The notes beneath the pieces are model-generated. The model made no database searches, was not told the DNA's origin, and worked only from the letters and a program-made list of their open reading frames with translations. A stretch of 5,071 bases of DNA, taken from JAZDFH01 sp043808035. Lineage in GTDB: Bacteria; Patescibacteriota; Minisyncoccia; UBA6257; Colwellbacteraceae. The stretch covers positions 1-5,071 of the forward strand of contig JAZDFH010000020.1 of assembly GCA_043808035.1 (NCBI GenBank), in the 5' to 3' direction. The position numbers and the translations under genes were made by a program. Below, one piece after another: positions 1-5,071 of the stretch. Every line of letters begins with the position of its first letter. Position 1 is the first letter of the stretch.

Positions 1-2
1 GC

Positions 3-281
3 CCAAGAGTTCCCGATCGTGATGCCATGAATGCCATCTTTTTCGTACTCAAGACAGGGTGTCAGTGGAATGCTTTGAACGAGACAGGCATCTGTTCCTC
101 AAGTTCAGCCCATCGAAGGTTTCAAGAATGGACAGAGAAAGAAGTGTTCAAAAAGATAGAGAAAAAGATGCTTGAAAAGTACGACGACCTGAAAGGCATC
201 GATTGGAGTTTCTGCAGCACCGACGGAGCAATGACGAAAGCTCCTCTGGGTGGGGAAAAAAATAGGCAGAAATCCCACTGA
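3..281 (+). CDS. IS5-family transposase, N-terminal part (OrfA), 5' partial
   Basis: This is the N-terminal half of a DDE transposase of the IS5 family, which cuts and rejoins IS ends. The frame is open to the window edge and reads PRVPDRDAMNAIFFVLKTG, the usual IS5-type N-terminal region (DUF4096-like), so the ATG at 27 is an internal methionine and the real start lies upstream. The motif KTGCQWNAL follows. The first catalytic aspartate is in the STDGA motif (codon 222-224), followed by KAPLGGEK, which in intact relatives continues as GRNPTDRAKLG. Here the frame instead reads NRQKSH and stops at 279-281, because of a frame change at the run of seven A's (256-262). It overlaps the second part by 32 bp. 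It is either half of a frameshifted transposase or half of one expressed by programmed shifting. Confidence 0.88.
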   Translation, partial: PRVPDRDAMNAIFFVLKTGCQWNALNETGICSSSSAHRRFQEWTEKEVFKKIEKKMLEKYDDLKGIDWSFCSTDGAMTKAPLGGEKNRQKSH

Positions 282-708
282 TAGAGCCAAATTAGGAACA
301 AAACGCAGTTTGACTACGGACAAAAATGGCATACCGCTCTCGTGTTTGATTGCGGGCGCGAACAAGAACGATTTCAAAATGCTTCGAGAGACTCTGAAGC
401 CACTCAGAACGAAGTCCAGACATGATCGCGGCATGTGCTTAGACAAGGGATACGACTGCGCGGAAGTTCGATCTATCCTGACTGAGTTTGGATGGATGCC
501 TCACATACGAACTCGTGGCGAAGAAAAATTGAACAAGGAGACGAAAAGAGAAACGCCAAAACGATGGGTGGTTGAACGTACGCACTCGTGGATGAATCGG
601 TTCAGAGGAATACTTATTCGGTGGTGTAAAAAGGCAAAGAATTATCAGGCGCAGATATGCCTCGTGTGTTCATATATCATTGCGGCACAGTGTGGACTAT
701 TGGGATAG
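250..708 (+). CDS. IS5-family transposase, C-terminal catalytic part (OrfB)
   Basis: This is the C-terminal half of the same DDE transposase. The opening IGRNPTDRAKLGTKRS joins directly to the GGEK that ends the useful part of the first frame. The second catalytic aspartate is in LDKGYD (residue 65 counted from the GTG at 250), and the catalytic glutamate is in RWVVERTHSWMNRFRG (residue 109), the standard IS5 E-region. It ends in TAG at 706-708, just inside the terminal repeat. The GTG at 250 has no recognisable ribosome binding site and lies inside the first frame, so independent initiation is doubtful. A fusion by +1 frameshift or transcript slippage at 256-262 is more plausible, or the gene is simply dead. 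Confidence 0.88.
   Translation: MGKKIGRNPTDRAKLGTKRSLTTDKNGIPLSCLIAGANKNDFKMLRETLKPLRTKSRHDRGMCLDKGYDCAEVRSILTEFGWMPHIRTRGEEKLNKETKRETPKRWVVERTHSWMNRFRGILIRWCKKAKNYQAQICLVCSYIIAAQCGLLG
256..262 (+). other. A7 frameshift point joining the transposase halves
   Basis: A run of seven A's follows GGGG. In the first frame it reads GAA AAA AAT AGG. Dropping one base gives GAA AAA ATA GGC, restoring the family sequence GGEK-IGRNPTDRAK. A -1 shift fails because TAG at 263-265 follows at once. Possible explanations are transcript slippage on the A run, +1 programmed frameshifting, a one-base decay insertion, or a homopolymer sequencing error. The sequence alone does not decide. Confidence 0.75.
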
Positions 709-1459
709 GCTCTAAGTCTACTTCGATGGATTTTCCAACAGTATCAGGAAAAATTGTAATTTCTTCCTGAAAATTAACTTTCTGTATATACCGGTTATCT
801 GCTTGGATAAACCATCTACCACTACCATATCTGTTCCATAAATCTCCTGAGAAACAATACCATGGGTTGTTGTCAGAATCATAGGCAACGTCATTAACTT
901 TCAAAAGAATGCCTTTTCGTAAAATCATGGTTCTTCCCCATATATCCCGTACCGTGCGAGCATTCACTCGTGGTTCGGTATACACCTTTAGTCCGGTTTC
1001 CTTCACTTTGATATATGTTCCATTCGGAAATATCTCTCCAAGATTACAAGAAGTATTTCTATCACCCTTCGTCACTGGAAGAAGTTTTTGAGGGGTACCA
1101 TCACTGGCTAAAACATACACATAGAGTTTATGTGATGTACTTATCAGTTCCTCCGACAGATACCATGTAAAGCCGTGCGATTTGTCGGCAAATGGTAAAT
1201 CAGGACGGAACTTGTCTGCGGTAATTTCAGCAACCTTCTGTGATAACACGCTGTCAGCCGGATAATCCAACCAGATACCTACTTTCAACGGAGTATCAGA
1301 ATTACTGTTCTTGACCCACCCCCAGGTTTCACCGCAATGGACTTCATCATGGTACCCGATAACGGTATTTGACTCCCCGACAGATGCGGAGTGAACACAA
1401 GTGACTGTTACTCCTATCATGGTTAGACAAGCAACAACAAAAAATAATTTTTTTTGCAT
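677..1459 (-). CDS. Exported SH3-like domain protein, C-terminus replaced by IS sequence
   Basis: The 260-residue product starts with a Sec signal peptide: MQKK, a hydrophobic stretch at residues 5-20, and likely cleavage around residues 24-26. No good lipobox is present at C21. Residues about 34-126 look like a secreted beta-sandwich module, with GYHDEVHCGETWGWV, a VGIWLDYP strand, the FRPDLP motif, HGFTWYL and LYVYVLA. Similar repeats occur in surface proteins of many bacteria. Residues about 147-228 resemble a bacterial SH3 (SH3b) domain, with YIKVKETGLKVYTEP, a KGILLKV strand and a WY pair near residue 200; such domains often bind cell-wall peptides or ligands. Residues 250-260 (EPIPIVHTVPQ) are encoded by the IS terminal repeat and transposase end, so the native C-terminus is lost. 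It lies 131 bp downstream of hydA on the same strand. No clear Shine-Dalgarno sequence precedes the ATG. The specific function is unknown. Confidence 0.8.
   Translation of the reverse strand: MQKKLFFVVACLTMIGVTVTCVHSASVGESNTVIGYHDEVHCGETWGWVKNSNSDTPLKVGIWLDYPADSVLSQKVAEITADKFRPDLPFADKSHGFTWYLSEELISTSHKLYVYVLASDGTPQKLLPVTKGDRNTSCNLGEIFPNGTYIKVKETGLKVYTEPRVNARTVRDIWGRTMILRKGILLKVNDVAYDSDNNPWYCFSGDLWNRYGSGRWFIQADNRYIQKVNFQEEITIFPDTVGKSIEVDLEPIPIVHTVPQ
697..712 (-). repeat. Right terminal inverted repeat of the IS (outer end at 712)
   Basis: Read inward on the minus strand this is GAGCCTATCCCAATAG. It directly follows the transposase stop region and is flanked outside by TAA (713-715), the presumed target triplet. 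The partner repeat is beyond the left edge, so the inverted-repeat pairing cannot be confirmed here. The call rests on similarity to remembered IS427-type ends and on the agreement with the disrupted neighbouring reading frame. Confidence 0.68.
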
Positions 1460-1590
1460 ACATTTTTTGTCGAAACAGCATTAGTAATACACTAAGACTG
1501 CAACAACGGTTAATTATTAAAGTTCTACTTCTTTATATGACACAAAAACCAAGCCTACGTCAATGGCACAATAATACTGAAGACTGATTA
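1460..1590. other. Intergenic gap between hydA and the SH3-domain gene
   Basis: This AT-rich 131-bp spacer holds no supported gene. I find no hairpin plus U-tract strong enough to call a terminator after hydA, only short AT stems such as TAAAG/CTTTA near 1518-1535. A weak minus-strand promoter might precede the SH3-domain gene: TTAACC and TATTAC separated by 18 bp, each matching four of six consensus bases. Whether that gene is read from hydA transcripts or from its own promoter cannot be decided. Confidence 0.4.
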
Positions 1591-3333
1591 TTAAGACTCA
1601 ATCTTTTTCACCAAGCCCTTTTCTCGTCTTTTGAAGTGGGTATGACAAACGGTATGCCTCATCTCATCATCATGTAAAAACTGCTCATAGAGCTCAATAA
1701 CTCCCTTATTACGGTGAGACGCGCGAACAGACTTTCCTCCATCACTTTGATATAATCCATTAGCTCTTGCTTGACGGATAGTGTCATTGACCGGAATCGG
1801 CTGACCTCCGCCACCAATGCATCCTCCACGACATGCCATAACTTCAACATAAGTATATTTTTCAGGGTCTTGTTTTAGCTCATCTAAAATCTTCTTTGCG
1901 TTTTCCATCCCATTAACGGCAACTACTTTAAGCAACATATCCCCAATAGACACTTCTGCGTATTTTGTATGGTTAAATTGATGCAACGGTTTAAATTCGA
2001 GTGTAGCAAGCTCTATGCCTGTTATTTCATGATATGCGGTACGGAGCGCCGCTTCCAATACTCCCCCGCTTGAACCAAAAATTTCTCCTGCACCCGAAGG
2101 GCTCGCCAATAATTCTTTTCCGGTTTCATCCGCTTCAATTTGAGCAAAATCAACTTCAAAGGCTTTTAAAAGTTTCGCAAATTCTCGAACAGTTAAAACG
2201 TGATCAACCGGCTGGACTCCATTGATAAATAGTTCTTCTCTTAGAATTTCAAATTTTTTCGCCGTACAAGGCATCACTGAAACAACAATGACATCCTGCT
2301 GATCAACTTTTTCTTTCTGTGCCCAATATGTTTTAATAAGTCCTCCAAGAATGATCTGTGGTGATCGTACTGTTGTAAGATATGGGATAAGACTCGGTTC
2401 ATACGTTTCGACATATTTCACCCATGCAGGGCAACAAGAGGAGAACATTACCGTAGTATCGTTATTCTTTACTTTTTCAATCAACTCCCTGACTTCTTCA
2501 ATAACCGTCACGTCAGCGGCAAAACTGGTATCAAATACCTTGTATGCATTAATTTTTTTAAGCGCTGAAAATATTTTGTCCGTAACATTTGTGCCCAAAG
2601 GTAAACCGAATTCTTCCCCCAAACTTGTCCTTACTGCGGGAGCAAACTGAAAAACAACTTTTTTCTTTGAGTGTATAAGCAAGTCCTGAACCTTTTGGTA
2701 ATCTTCAACTTCCGAAAGTGCCCCAACGGGACAATGAATAATACATTGGCCACAATAAAGACAGTCTTGCGTCTCTTCAGGTGAAGGACAAATTTCAAAA
2801 TTATACTCTCCCTCCTCTGTACTCAGAAATCCACCTTTCGTCTGTTTTGCGCATACTTCCAGACAGTTTTCGCAATTAATACATTTGCTTTGATCAAGGA
2901 GAATCGATGGTCCAAACTGATATTGAGAACATCCTTTTTTTCTATCACTATAGGTTTCTTCTGTCTGCATCTCTTTACGATATCGCTGCGCTAAATCATA
3001 TAATTTACAACTTGTTTTTCTTTTACACGTTTCACATTTCCCTTTATGCTGTGCAAAAAGTAATTCAAAATTCGTTTTTAAGACATTTTTCAATAATGGT
3101 GTATCAGTATAAACTTTCATGTCCGGCTGAGCGATCAAGGAGCATGATGTTCGTAAATTTTTGTCTCCTTCAACCTCAACAAGACACAATCGGCAGCTTT
3201 CATGTGCGATCAAATCACAATGGAAACACAGTGCGGGAATATAAATATTTTCTCTCTTAGCTATCGTTAAAATTGTCTCATTCTCCTCTGCAAAGCATGC
3301 TTTATCGTTAATATATACGGTAAAATTAGCCAT
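1591..3333 (-). CDS. hydA: [FeFe]-hydrogenase catalytic subunit HydA (group A, CpI-like layout)
   Basis: HydA reversibly converts protons and electrons into H2 in the cytoplasm. The 580-residue protein has the full modular layout of clostridial CpI. An N-terminal plant-type [2Fe-2S] domain uses C36, C47, C50 and C64. A His-Cys [4Fe-4S] site uses H96, C100, C103 and C109. Two ferredoxin-type [4Fe-4S] clusters use C151/C154/C157/C161 and C191/C194/C197/C201. All three H-cluster signatures are intact: L1 SSCCPAW (C300 as the proton-relay cysteine, C301 as ligand), L2 MPCTAKKFE (C356), and L3 EVMACRGGCIGGGGQP (C501, C505). The end has the usual HTH(Y/F) motif (CHTHF). It lacks the extra C-terminal [2Fe-2S] domain of Thermotoga HydA. 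The start overlaps the NuoF-like gene by 8 bp, with a weak GAAAG about 9 bp upstream, indicating translational coupling. Electrons probably pass to or from that flavoprotein. The maturases HydE, HydF and HydG must be encoded elsewhere. Confidence 0.97.
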   Translation of the reverse strand: MANFTVYINDKACFAEENETILTIAKRENIYIPALCFHCDLIAHESCRLCLVEVEGDKNLRTSCSLIAQPDMKVYTDTPLLKNVLKTNFELLFAQHKGKCETCKRKTSCKLYDLAQRYRKEMQTEETYSDRKKGCSQYQFGPSILLDQSKCINCENCLEVCAKQTKGGFLSTEEGEYNFEICPSPEETQDCLYCGQCIIHCPVGALSEVEDYQKVQDLLIHSKKKVVFQFAPAVRTSLGEEFGLPLGTNVTDKIFSALKKINAYKVFDTSFAADVTVIEEVRELIEKVKNNDTTVMFSSCCPAWVKYVETYEPSLIPYLTTVRSPQIILGGLIKTYWAQKEKVDQQDVIVVSVMPCTAKKFEILREELFINGVQPVDHVLTVREFAKLLKAFEVDFAQIEADETGKELLASPSGAGEIFGSSGGVLEAALRTAYHEITGIELATLEFKPLHQFNHTKYAEVSIGDMLLKVVAVNGMENAKKILDELKQDPEKYTYVEVMACRGGCIGGGGQPIPVNDTIRQARANGLYQSDGGKSVRASHRNKGVIELYEQFLHDDEMRHTVCHTHFKRREKGLVKKIES

Positions 3334-4318
3334 TTTTTATCACTTTCGAAATTAATGTTCTATACGGTGTCGCCATACTCCGACCGAGTGGGCAAAATGA
3401 TGTCTTTTCCAAAGATAAAAAAATGTTATCCATTTTTTTATAATCAATGTTGTTATTTTTTGTCATTTCCAATATACGCATTGATCCTTCTCGACACGGC
3501 GTACATTTATCACAATTTTCTTGAGCAAAAAATGTTGCCCAAAATTCCATCAATTTGAATACATCTGTCTTTTCTTTATCAAACACAACAATAGATGCAG
3601 CTCCACATTTCGGTATATTTAATTCATCCGGTAAAAAGATAGCACCGGAGGCTCCTCCGCCGATCTGTACGAAAAAATCAGACGTCGGCCAATTATCGGT
3701 TTCTATAAGAATATTTTTAACAGTATCGTATTCACGAAACTCAAATACTCCTTTATTTTTTACATCGCCGGAAATAGAGAAAAATATTTTATGAGAGTAT
3801 GTATCGTTATGAATTTGATAAACTCTATAAAATGTTTCGATATTGTTAATTAATGTCGGATAATTATACAATCCCGATTCAGCAGGATACGGAGGTTTTG
3901 ATCGAGGCTCATCTCTCTTGCCTTCGATATGAGATATAAGTGCTGTTTCTTCTCCTGCGATGTATCGTGCTGTTTTGCGAAAATACGTTATTGGGAACCC
4001 TTGACTTAATTTCTCCAAACTTTCTTTGTACCGATCGTAGTAATCATGATTCAGATAGATAATAGCTTCGGCGTTCGGAAATGTTTTTAACGCTATTTTT
4101 ATCCCTTCAATAAACTCTTCAGAGTGATGTTTAAGGACATATTCATCTTTAAAAACATATGGTTCTCCTTCCGAACCATTTGCAATAACGTAGACTTTTT
4201 TATCTCCTGCCTGCTGCTTGACCGCCCGCCACTTCATCCATGTCGGGAAACACGCTCCTCCACATCCAACCAATTGAGCATCTTTTAATTTTGCAATTAT
4301 ATCCTGTGATTCTGTCAT
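3326..4318 (-). CDS. Short NuoF/HydB-like NAD(P)H- and FMN-binding subunit
   Basis: This flavoprotein is related to the 51-kDa NADH-binding subunit of complex I and to HydB of NAD-linked hydrogenases, and it probably moves electrons between NAD(P)H and HydA. At 330 residues it is well short of NuoF (about 440) and of Thermotoga HydB (about 630). It has neither the N-terminal thioredoxin-like [2Fe-2S] domain nor the C-terminal ferredoxin domain. Visible landmarks are the flavin/glycine loop GCGGACFPTWMKW (residues 18-30; the usual form is GRGGAGFPTGLKW), NGSEGEPYVFKDE (47-59), YIAGEETALISHIEGKR (119-135), and KPPYP followed by PTLINNIET (141-162). The N3-type [4Fe-4S] site uses C269, C272, C275 and C309 (CDKCTPCREG and SFCPLGRS). 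The ATG lies 3 bp after the membrane-protein gene, with no clear Shine-Dalgarno sequence. Use of NADH rather than NADPH or another donor is inferred from the family. Confidence 0.9.
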   Translation of the reverse strand: MTESQDIIAKLKDAQLVGCGGACFPTWMKWRAVKQQAGDKKVYVIANGSEGEPYVFKDEYVLKHHSEEFIEGIKIALKTFPNAEAIIYLNHDYYDRYKESLEKLSQGFPITYFRKTARYIAGEETALISHIEGKRDEPRSKPPYPAESGLYNYPTLINNIETFYRVYQIHNDTYSHKIFFSISGDVKNKGVFEFREYDTVKNILIETDNWPTSDFFVQIGGGASGAIFLPDELNIPKCGAASIVVFDKEKTDVFKLMEFWATFFAQENCDKCTPCREGSMRILEMTKNNNIDYKKMDNIFLSLEKTSFCPLGRSMATPYRTLISKVIKNG

Positions 4319-4321
4319 ATT

Positions 4322-4870
4322 TTACCGTAATCGTAATAATATATTCTTTTGTACAACAATCGCTATCGCACTACCGATACAAGCTGTATACACCTGAAAC
4401 ATTCCCATCGACATCGCAAAAATTTCCGGCAATATGCCAAGTTTTATCATAATCATAGCGGCGCTATACAATACTATCACTTTACCGATAACAGCAACCC
4501 CAAAAGAAAGGCTTGTATTCACTTTTTGTGATAAATATAAATATTTTATTAGGAATACCAATGCAATATTTCCAAGCCAAATAAAAGGAATCATATAGAA
4601 TAAAAATGGTGTAAACGTTCCAAAAATTAACCCACGGCATAAAACCGCAATACTTGGCAGTAATGCGACCGGTAAAATTTTACGGTTTTTTAAATTTAAT
4701 GCGCTTAAAACCAAAAAGACATTCACAAATGAACCAACAATGAACTGTGGATGTCCAATAAAAAACGGCAGCAAAAAAGCAGCCATTGAATAAACCAGAC
4801 ACTCAACAACCGCCCGTATTTTTTTTGCCTGCATTTCTTGTAATGCAAAAATTTCTGTCAAAAAAGCCAT
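4322..4870 (-). CDS. Six-helix membrane protein of the hydrogenase operon
   Basis: This 182-residue hydrophobic protein is the first gene of the hydrogenase operon. Likely membrane segments lie at about residues 20-38, 41-59, 64-84, 88-109, 120-144 and 155-175, with basic loops KNRK (61-64) and a basic C-terminus (KNILLRLR). Motifs that may be conserved are GHPQFIVGSFVN (39-50), PFLFYMIPFIWLGN (88-101) and MGMFQVYTACIG (155-166). I recall small membrane proteins of this type beside [FeFe]-hydrogenases in anaerobes, sometimes loosely named iron hydrogenase although they carry no cluster motifs. The topology, and the last motif, resemble substrate-binding S components of ECF transporters. It might be a membrane anchor for the hydrogenase or a transporter for a metal or cofactor; neither is shown here. 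The start at 4870 has no visible ribosome binding site, and codon 13 (ATG) is an alternative start. Confidence 0.78.
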   Translation of the reverse strand: MAFLTEIFALQEMQAKKIRAVVECLVYSMAAFLLPFFIGHPQFIVGSFVNVFLVLSALNLKNRKILPVALLPSIAVLCRGLIFGTFTPFLFYMIPFIWLGNIALVFLIKYLYLSQKVNTSLSFGVAVIGKVIVLYSAAMIMIKLGILPEIFAMSMGMFQVYTACIGSAIAIVVQKNILLRLR

Positions 4871-4871
4871 T

Positions 4872-4911
4872 CTATGATTTTTATATATAAACCAAGTTTA
4901 TATTATCATAG
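4872..4911 (-). promoter_or_regulatory. Nested palindrome in the leader of the hydrogenase operon
   Basis: Directly upstream of the first start codon is a perfect inverted repeat ATATAAAC-CAA-GTTTATAT (4885-4903), with 8-bp arms and a 3-base centre. It is enclosed by a second perfect pair, CTATGAT (4872-4878) and ATCATAG (4905-4911). It could be a repressor or activator operator, or an RNA hairpin that hides or frames the start codon. On the minus strand the right outer arm contains TATGAT (4910-4905), a good -10-like hexamer, but no matching -35 lies 16-18 bp upstream, so a promoter is not proven. The sequence does not match the Rex consensus TTGTGAA-N4-TTCACAA. Confidence 0.45.
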
Positions 4912-4982
4912 CATCTCAAAAATGAAAAAGCCTAGTCTTGTCCAACACACAAGTAGCCTGAAATAAAAACCCATTCCAACAC

Positions 4983-5007
4983 AAAAAGGAGCTGAAAGCT
5001 CCTTTTT
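4983..5007. terminator. Bidirectional intrinsic terminator
   Basis: A perfect 11-bp inverted repeat, AAAAAGGAGCT-GAA-AGCTCCTTTTT, has a 3-base loop, a GC-containing core (AGGAGCT/AGCTCCT) and T tracts on both strands. It can therefore stop transcription in either direction. Because it sits upstream of the minus-strand hydrogenase operon, its likely job is to end a minus-strand transcript coming from a gene to the right of the window, which also insulates the operon. Confidence 0.85.
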
Positions 5008-5012
5008 GCTGG

Positions 5013-5063
5013 GTGATTATCATACCATGAGTATTAATGACAATAACAATGAACGATAATCAC
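5013..5063. repeat. 9-bp inverted repeat with 33-bp spacer at the window edge
   Basis: GTGATTATC (5013-5021) and GATAATCAC (5055-5063) are exact reverse complements. The spacer is AT-rich with repeated AATGA/AATAACAATGA-like words. It could be an operator, part of a hairpin at the end of an off-window gene, or chance. The spacer contains no supported gene. Confidence 0.35.
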
Positions 5064-5071
5064 ATTACGAG

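Larger units (their letters stand above)
1..712 (+). mobile_element. IS5-family (IS427-like) insertion sequence, right-hand part
   Basis: The region carries a DDE transposase in two frames and ends in a terminal-repeat-like sequence. The left end lies outside the window, so this is a partial view. On the minus strand the outer end reads GAGCCTATCCCAATAG from 712 down to 697, which matches the GAGCCTATCC-type ends I recall for IS427-like IS5 elements. It is flanked at 713-715 by TAA, a TNA triplet of the kind this group targets. The boundary is supported independently because the neighbouring minus-strand gene runs across it and changes character there. The element looks somewhat richer in GC than the AT-rich hydrogenase region, which suits a mobile insertion. 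The family assignment is firm from the protein; the exact end rests on remembered end sequences and the TNA rule. Confidence 0.85.

Noticed and set aside
105..446. Minus-strand ORF of 113 codons over the transposase
   Set aside because: It lies antisense to both DDE transposase halves, which carry clear motifs. The translation has no recognisable domain, so it is a shadow frame.
909..1091. Plus-strand ORF of 60 codons
   Set aside because: It is antisense to the SH3-like domain region of the exported protein and has no start signal or recognisable domain.
1518..1593. Possible terminator after hydA
   Set aside because: Only short AT stems such as TAAAG/CTTTA or AATAAT/ATTATT are present, without a GC-containing core or a following T tract.
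1659..1850. Minus-strand ORF of 63 codons overlapping the hydA 3' end
   Set aside because: It is out of frame within the H-cluster L3/C-terminal region of HydA, which is clearly the real frame.
2907..3260. Plus-strand ORF of 117 codons
   Set aside because: It is antisense to the ferredoxin-like N-terminal domains of HydA; it is a shadow frame with no family resemblance.
3355..3794. Two plus-strand ORFs of 67 and 79 codons
   Set aside because: Both are antisense to the N3-cluster and C-terminal part of the NuoF-like gene and show no features of their own.
4240..4531. Plus-strand ORFs of 70 and 60 codons
   Set aside because: They are antisense to the start of the NuoF-like gene and to the membrane protein, with no supporting signal.
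4885..4903. Possible Rex (NADH-sensing repressor) operator before the hydrogenase operon
   Set aside because: The palindrome ATATAAAC-N3-GTTTATAT does not fit TTGTGAA-N4-TTCACAA in sequence or spacing, so only an unnamed palindrome is reported.
1..5071. CRISPR array, tRNA or rRNA genes
   Set aside because: I saw no regularly spaced direct repeats, no tRNA cloverleaf pattern and no rRNA-like sequence; nearly all of the window is explained by protein genes.

Overview
The window suggests an anaerobic, fermentative, H2-metabolising bacterium of fairly low GC content. The main content, on the minus strand, is a compact three-gene operon that makes an [FeFe]-hydrogenase. Read 5'->3' on the minus strand, the order is: a ~6-helix integral membrane protein (4870-4322), a shortened NuoF/HydB-like flavoprotein (4318-3326), and the group A [FeFe]-hydrogenase catalytic subunit HydA (3333-1591). 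The genes are 3 bp apart and then overlap by 8 bp, so they are almost certainly co-transcribed and translationally coupled. No HydC/NuoE-like [2Fe-2S] partner and no maturase (HydE, HydF or HydG) lies in the window. The lineage cannot be fixed from the sequence. The reduced NuoF, the weak or absent Shine-Dalgarno sequences and the style of the exported protein would fit several anaerobic groups, candidate-phylum bacteria among them, but this is only an impression.

Upstream of the operon (4871-5071) is non-coding DNA. It holds a nested palindrome just before the first start codon, a strong bidirectional intrinsic terminator (4983-5007) that insulates the operon from whatever lies to the right, and a 9-bp inverted repeat at the window edge. 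Downstream of hydA, after a 131-bp gap with no obvious terminator, is a same-strand gene (1459-677) for an exported protein with a beta-sandwich-like domain and a bacterial SH3-like domain.

The left end (1-712) is the right-hand part of an IS5-family (IS427-like) insertion sequence on the plus strand. Its left end is outside the window. Its DDE transposase is split into two frames at a run of seven A's. A +1 shift restores a standard transposase, while a -1 shift meets a stop at once.

The best-resolved event is the insertion itself. The IS terminal repeat begins exactly at 712/713, next to a TAA/TTA target triplet that is also a Leu codon of the SH3-domain gene. That gene now reads 11 codons into the IS before stopping, so its native C-terminus has been cut off and replaced by IS-encoded residues. 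The most interesting biology is the minimal two-subunit [FeFe]-hydrogenase/NuoF pair with two unusual cysteines in the flavin-binding loop, encoded together with a membrane protein of unknown role.
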